The position numbers and the translations under genes are program-made. Below are positions 44,557 to 45,104 of a stretch of 45,104 nucleotides of DNA, piece after piece; position 1 is the stretch's first letter; each line of letters starts with the position of its first letter. The notes beneath the pieces are model-generated. The model made no database searches, was not told the DNA's origin, and saw nothing but the letters and a program-made list of their open reading frames with translations. The stretch comes from Rhodobacteraceae bacterium WD3A24 (GTDB lineage Bacteria > Pseudomonadota > Alphaproteobacteria > Rhodobacterales > Rhodobacteraceae): contig PUHN01000028.1 in the NCBI GenBank assembly GCA_002967695.1, positions 1 to 45,104 of the forward strand, written 5' to 3'.

Positions 44557-45104
44557 TCAGTCGAACATGCCGACCGCCCGACCCGTCAGCATGAAGGCCC
44601 GCGCCGTGCGGGTCTCGGCGAAGGCGGCGATCTGCTGGTCGCTGGCCTCCCGCTCGAAGGCCTCGAAGGCGGTGTCGAACTGGCGCAGGAAGTGATGCGC
44701 CGCGTCGCGGAACACCGGATCGGCGCGCAGCCGCTCTGCCACGATCGCCAGGGCATCGCGGTCATGGACGCCGCCGAGCGCGGCGATGCTGCCACCGCGG
44801 GCGCCGTGGGCGAATTGCCGCCACACCTCGGGACGCGCCCGGTCGGGGCCGAGATTGTCCATGTAGATGCCGTCCTCGCTGAGCAGGGTGAGGACATCCT
44901 GCGCGGCGCGGATCACGCGGGCGAGGGCGGGATCCTGCAACGCCGTGCGCAGGGCGCGAAAGCCGGCCGTATCATCGCGCGTGTCGGGAAAGTTGAGCGC
45001 GCGAATCATGTCTTCCGCCTCCACCGGCTCGGGCGGGGAGGCGTCGCCCTCGTCGAGCGCCAGCGCGCCCTGCCCGTCGCCGGACGGCGCGGGGCCGGGG
45101 GCCG
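44557..45104 (-). CDS. Conserved hypothetical protein, N-terminus cut by window edge
   Basis: At least 182 codons read from the right edge to the stop at 44557 without interruption. A Pro/Gly/Asp-rich N-terminal part (about 30 residues visible) is followed by a helical domain: ALNFPDTRDDTAGFRALRTA, ARVIRAAQDVLTLLSEDGIY, MDNLGPDRARPEVWRQFAHG and AAHHFLRQFDTAFEAFEREA. I know this domain as an uncharacterised conserved protein of Rhodobacterales; no function can be given. A GTG at 45024 could be a start, but the frame stays open upstream of it. Confidence 0.75.
   Translation of the reverse strand, partial: APGPAPSGDGQGALALDEGDASPPEPVEAEDMIRALNFPDTRDDTAGFRALRTALQDPALARVIRAAQDVLTLLSEDGIYMDNLGPDRARPEVWRQFAHGARGGSIAALGGVHDRDALAIVAERLRADPVFRDAAHHFLRQFDTAFEAFEREASDQQIAAFAETRTARAFMLTGRAVGMFD

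Overview
The window looks like chromosome of a high-GC alphaproteobacterium, most likely Rhodobacteraceae/Roseobacter group. The evidence is strong GC bias at third codon positions, a 44-residue aa3-type cytochrome oxidase subunit IV, a DmdC-type acyl-CoA dehydrogenase, and an SOS box of the alphaproteobacterial direct-repeat form (GAAC-N7-GAAC). About 25 kb of prophage fills the left side and ordinary chromosome the right.

Prophage (1 to about 25.2 kb). The map is that of a lambdoid siphophage in mirror image. The left edge holds the start of the late operon on the minus strand: a ParB-like/DNA methyltransferase fusion, a broken DUF7220-like gene, terminase small and large subunits, gpW and a portal protein cut by the window edge. 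Between the small ORFs that follow the methyltransferase and terminase sits an exported 33-residue-repeat (TPR-like) protein. Upstream of the late operon is a 7 kb cargo block (7.6-13.9 kb), visibly less GC-rich than its surroundings. It encodes an XRE-ImmA/IrrE metallopeptidase plus DUF4411 PIN-type pair, and four enzymes of surface-glycan type: a glycosyltransferase, a polysaccharide pyruvyl transferase-like protein, a TylF-type O-methyltransferase and a sulfotransferase. From 19.8 down to 14.1 kb runs the leftward early operon (Cro-like, RuvC-like resolvase, winged-helix proteins, DUF1376 replication protein, putative helicase-loader-like protein, zinc ribbon, HD nucleotidase), nearly all with ATGA-type overlaps. 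From 20.4 to 25.2 kb runs the rightward early operon (zinc ribbon, membrane peptide, RecE-like exonuclease, AAA ATPase, SSB, small proteins, tyrosine integrase).

Switch region (19.8-20.4 kb). A short XRE repressor without a peptidase domain lies between two groups of three similar 13-nt operator-like sites (consensus CCACAA-N-TTGTGG), arranged like lambda OR and OL. A perfect GAAC-N7-GAAC LexA box precedes a 57-codon ORF on the opposite strand that runs into the 3' end of the repressor gene. This suggests SOS induction by an antirepressor or by antisense/convergent transcription rather than by repressor cleavage. It is the most interesting hypothesis in the window.

Chromosome (25.3-45.1 kb). 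An RND transporter begins right after the integrase and lacks an adjacent adaptor gene, so the prophage probably sits between the two. A bidirectional terminator separates it from a catabolic/uptake cluster: a LIV-type ABC transporter with a RidA-family protein (minus), a DAO-type FAD oxidoreductase, a formamidase-like hydrolase, an aminotransferase and a GntR/FCD regulator. Then follow Sua5-type threonylcarbamoyl-AMP synthase, a DmdC-like acyl-CoA dehydrogenase with an MBL-fold hydrolase, two paralogous lipoproteins around the oxidase subunit IV gene, the AzlC/AzlD amino-acid exporter, and a conserved hypothetical protein cut by the right edge. I see no tRNA, rRNA, CRISPR array or intact insertion sequence.
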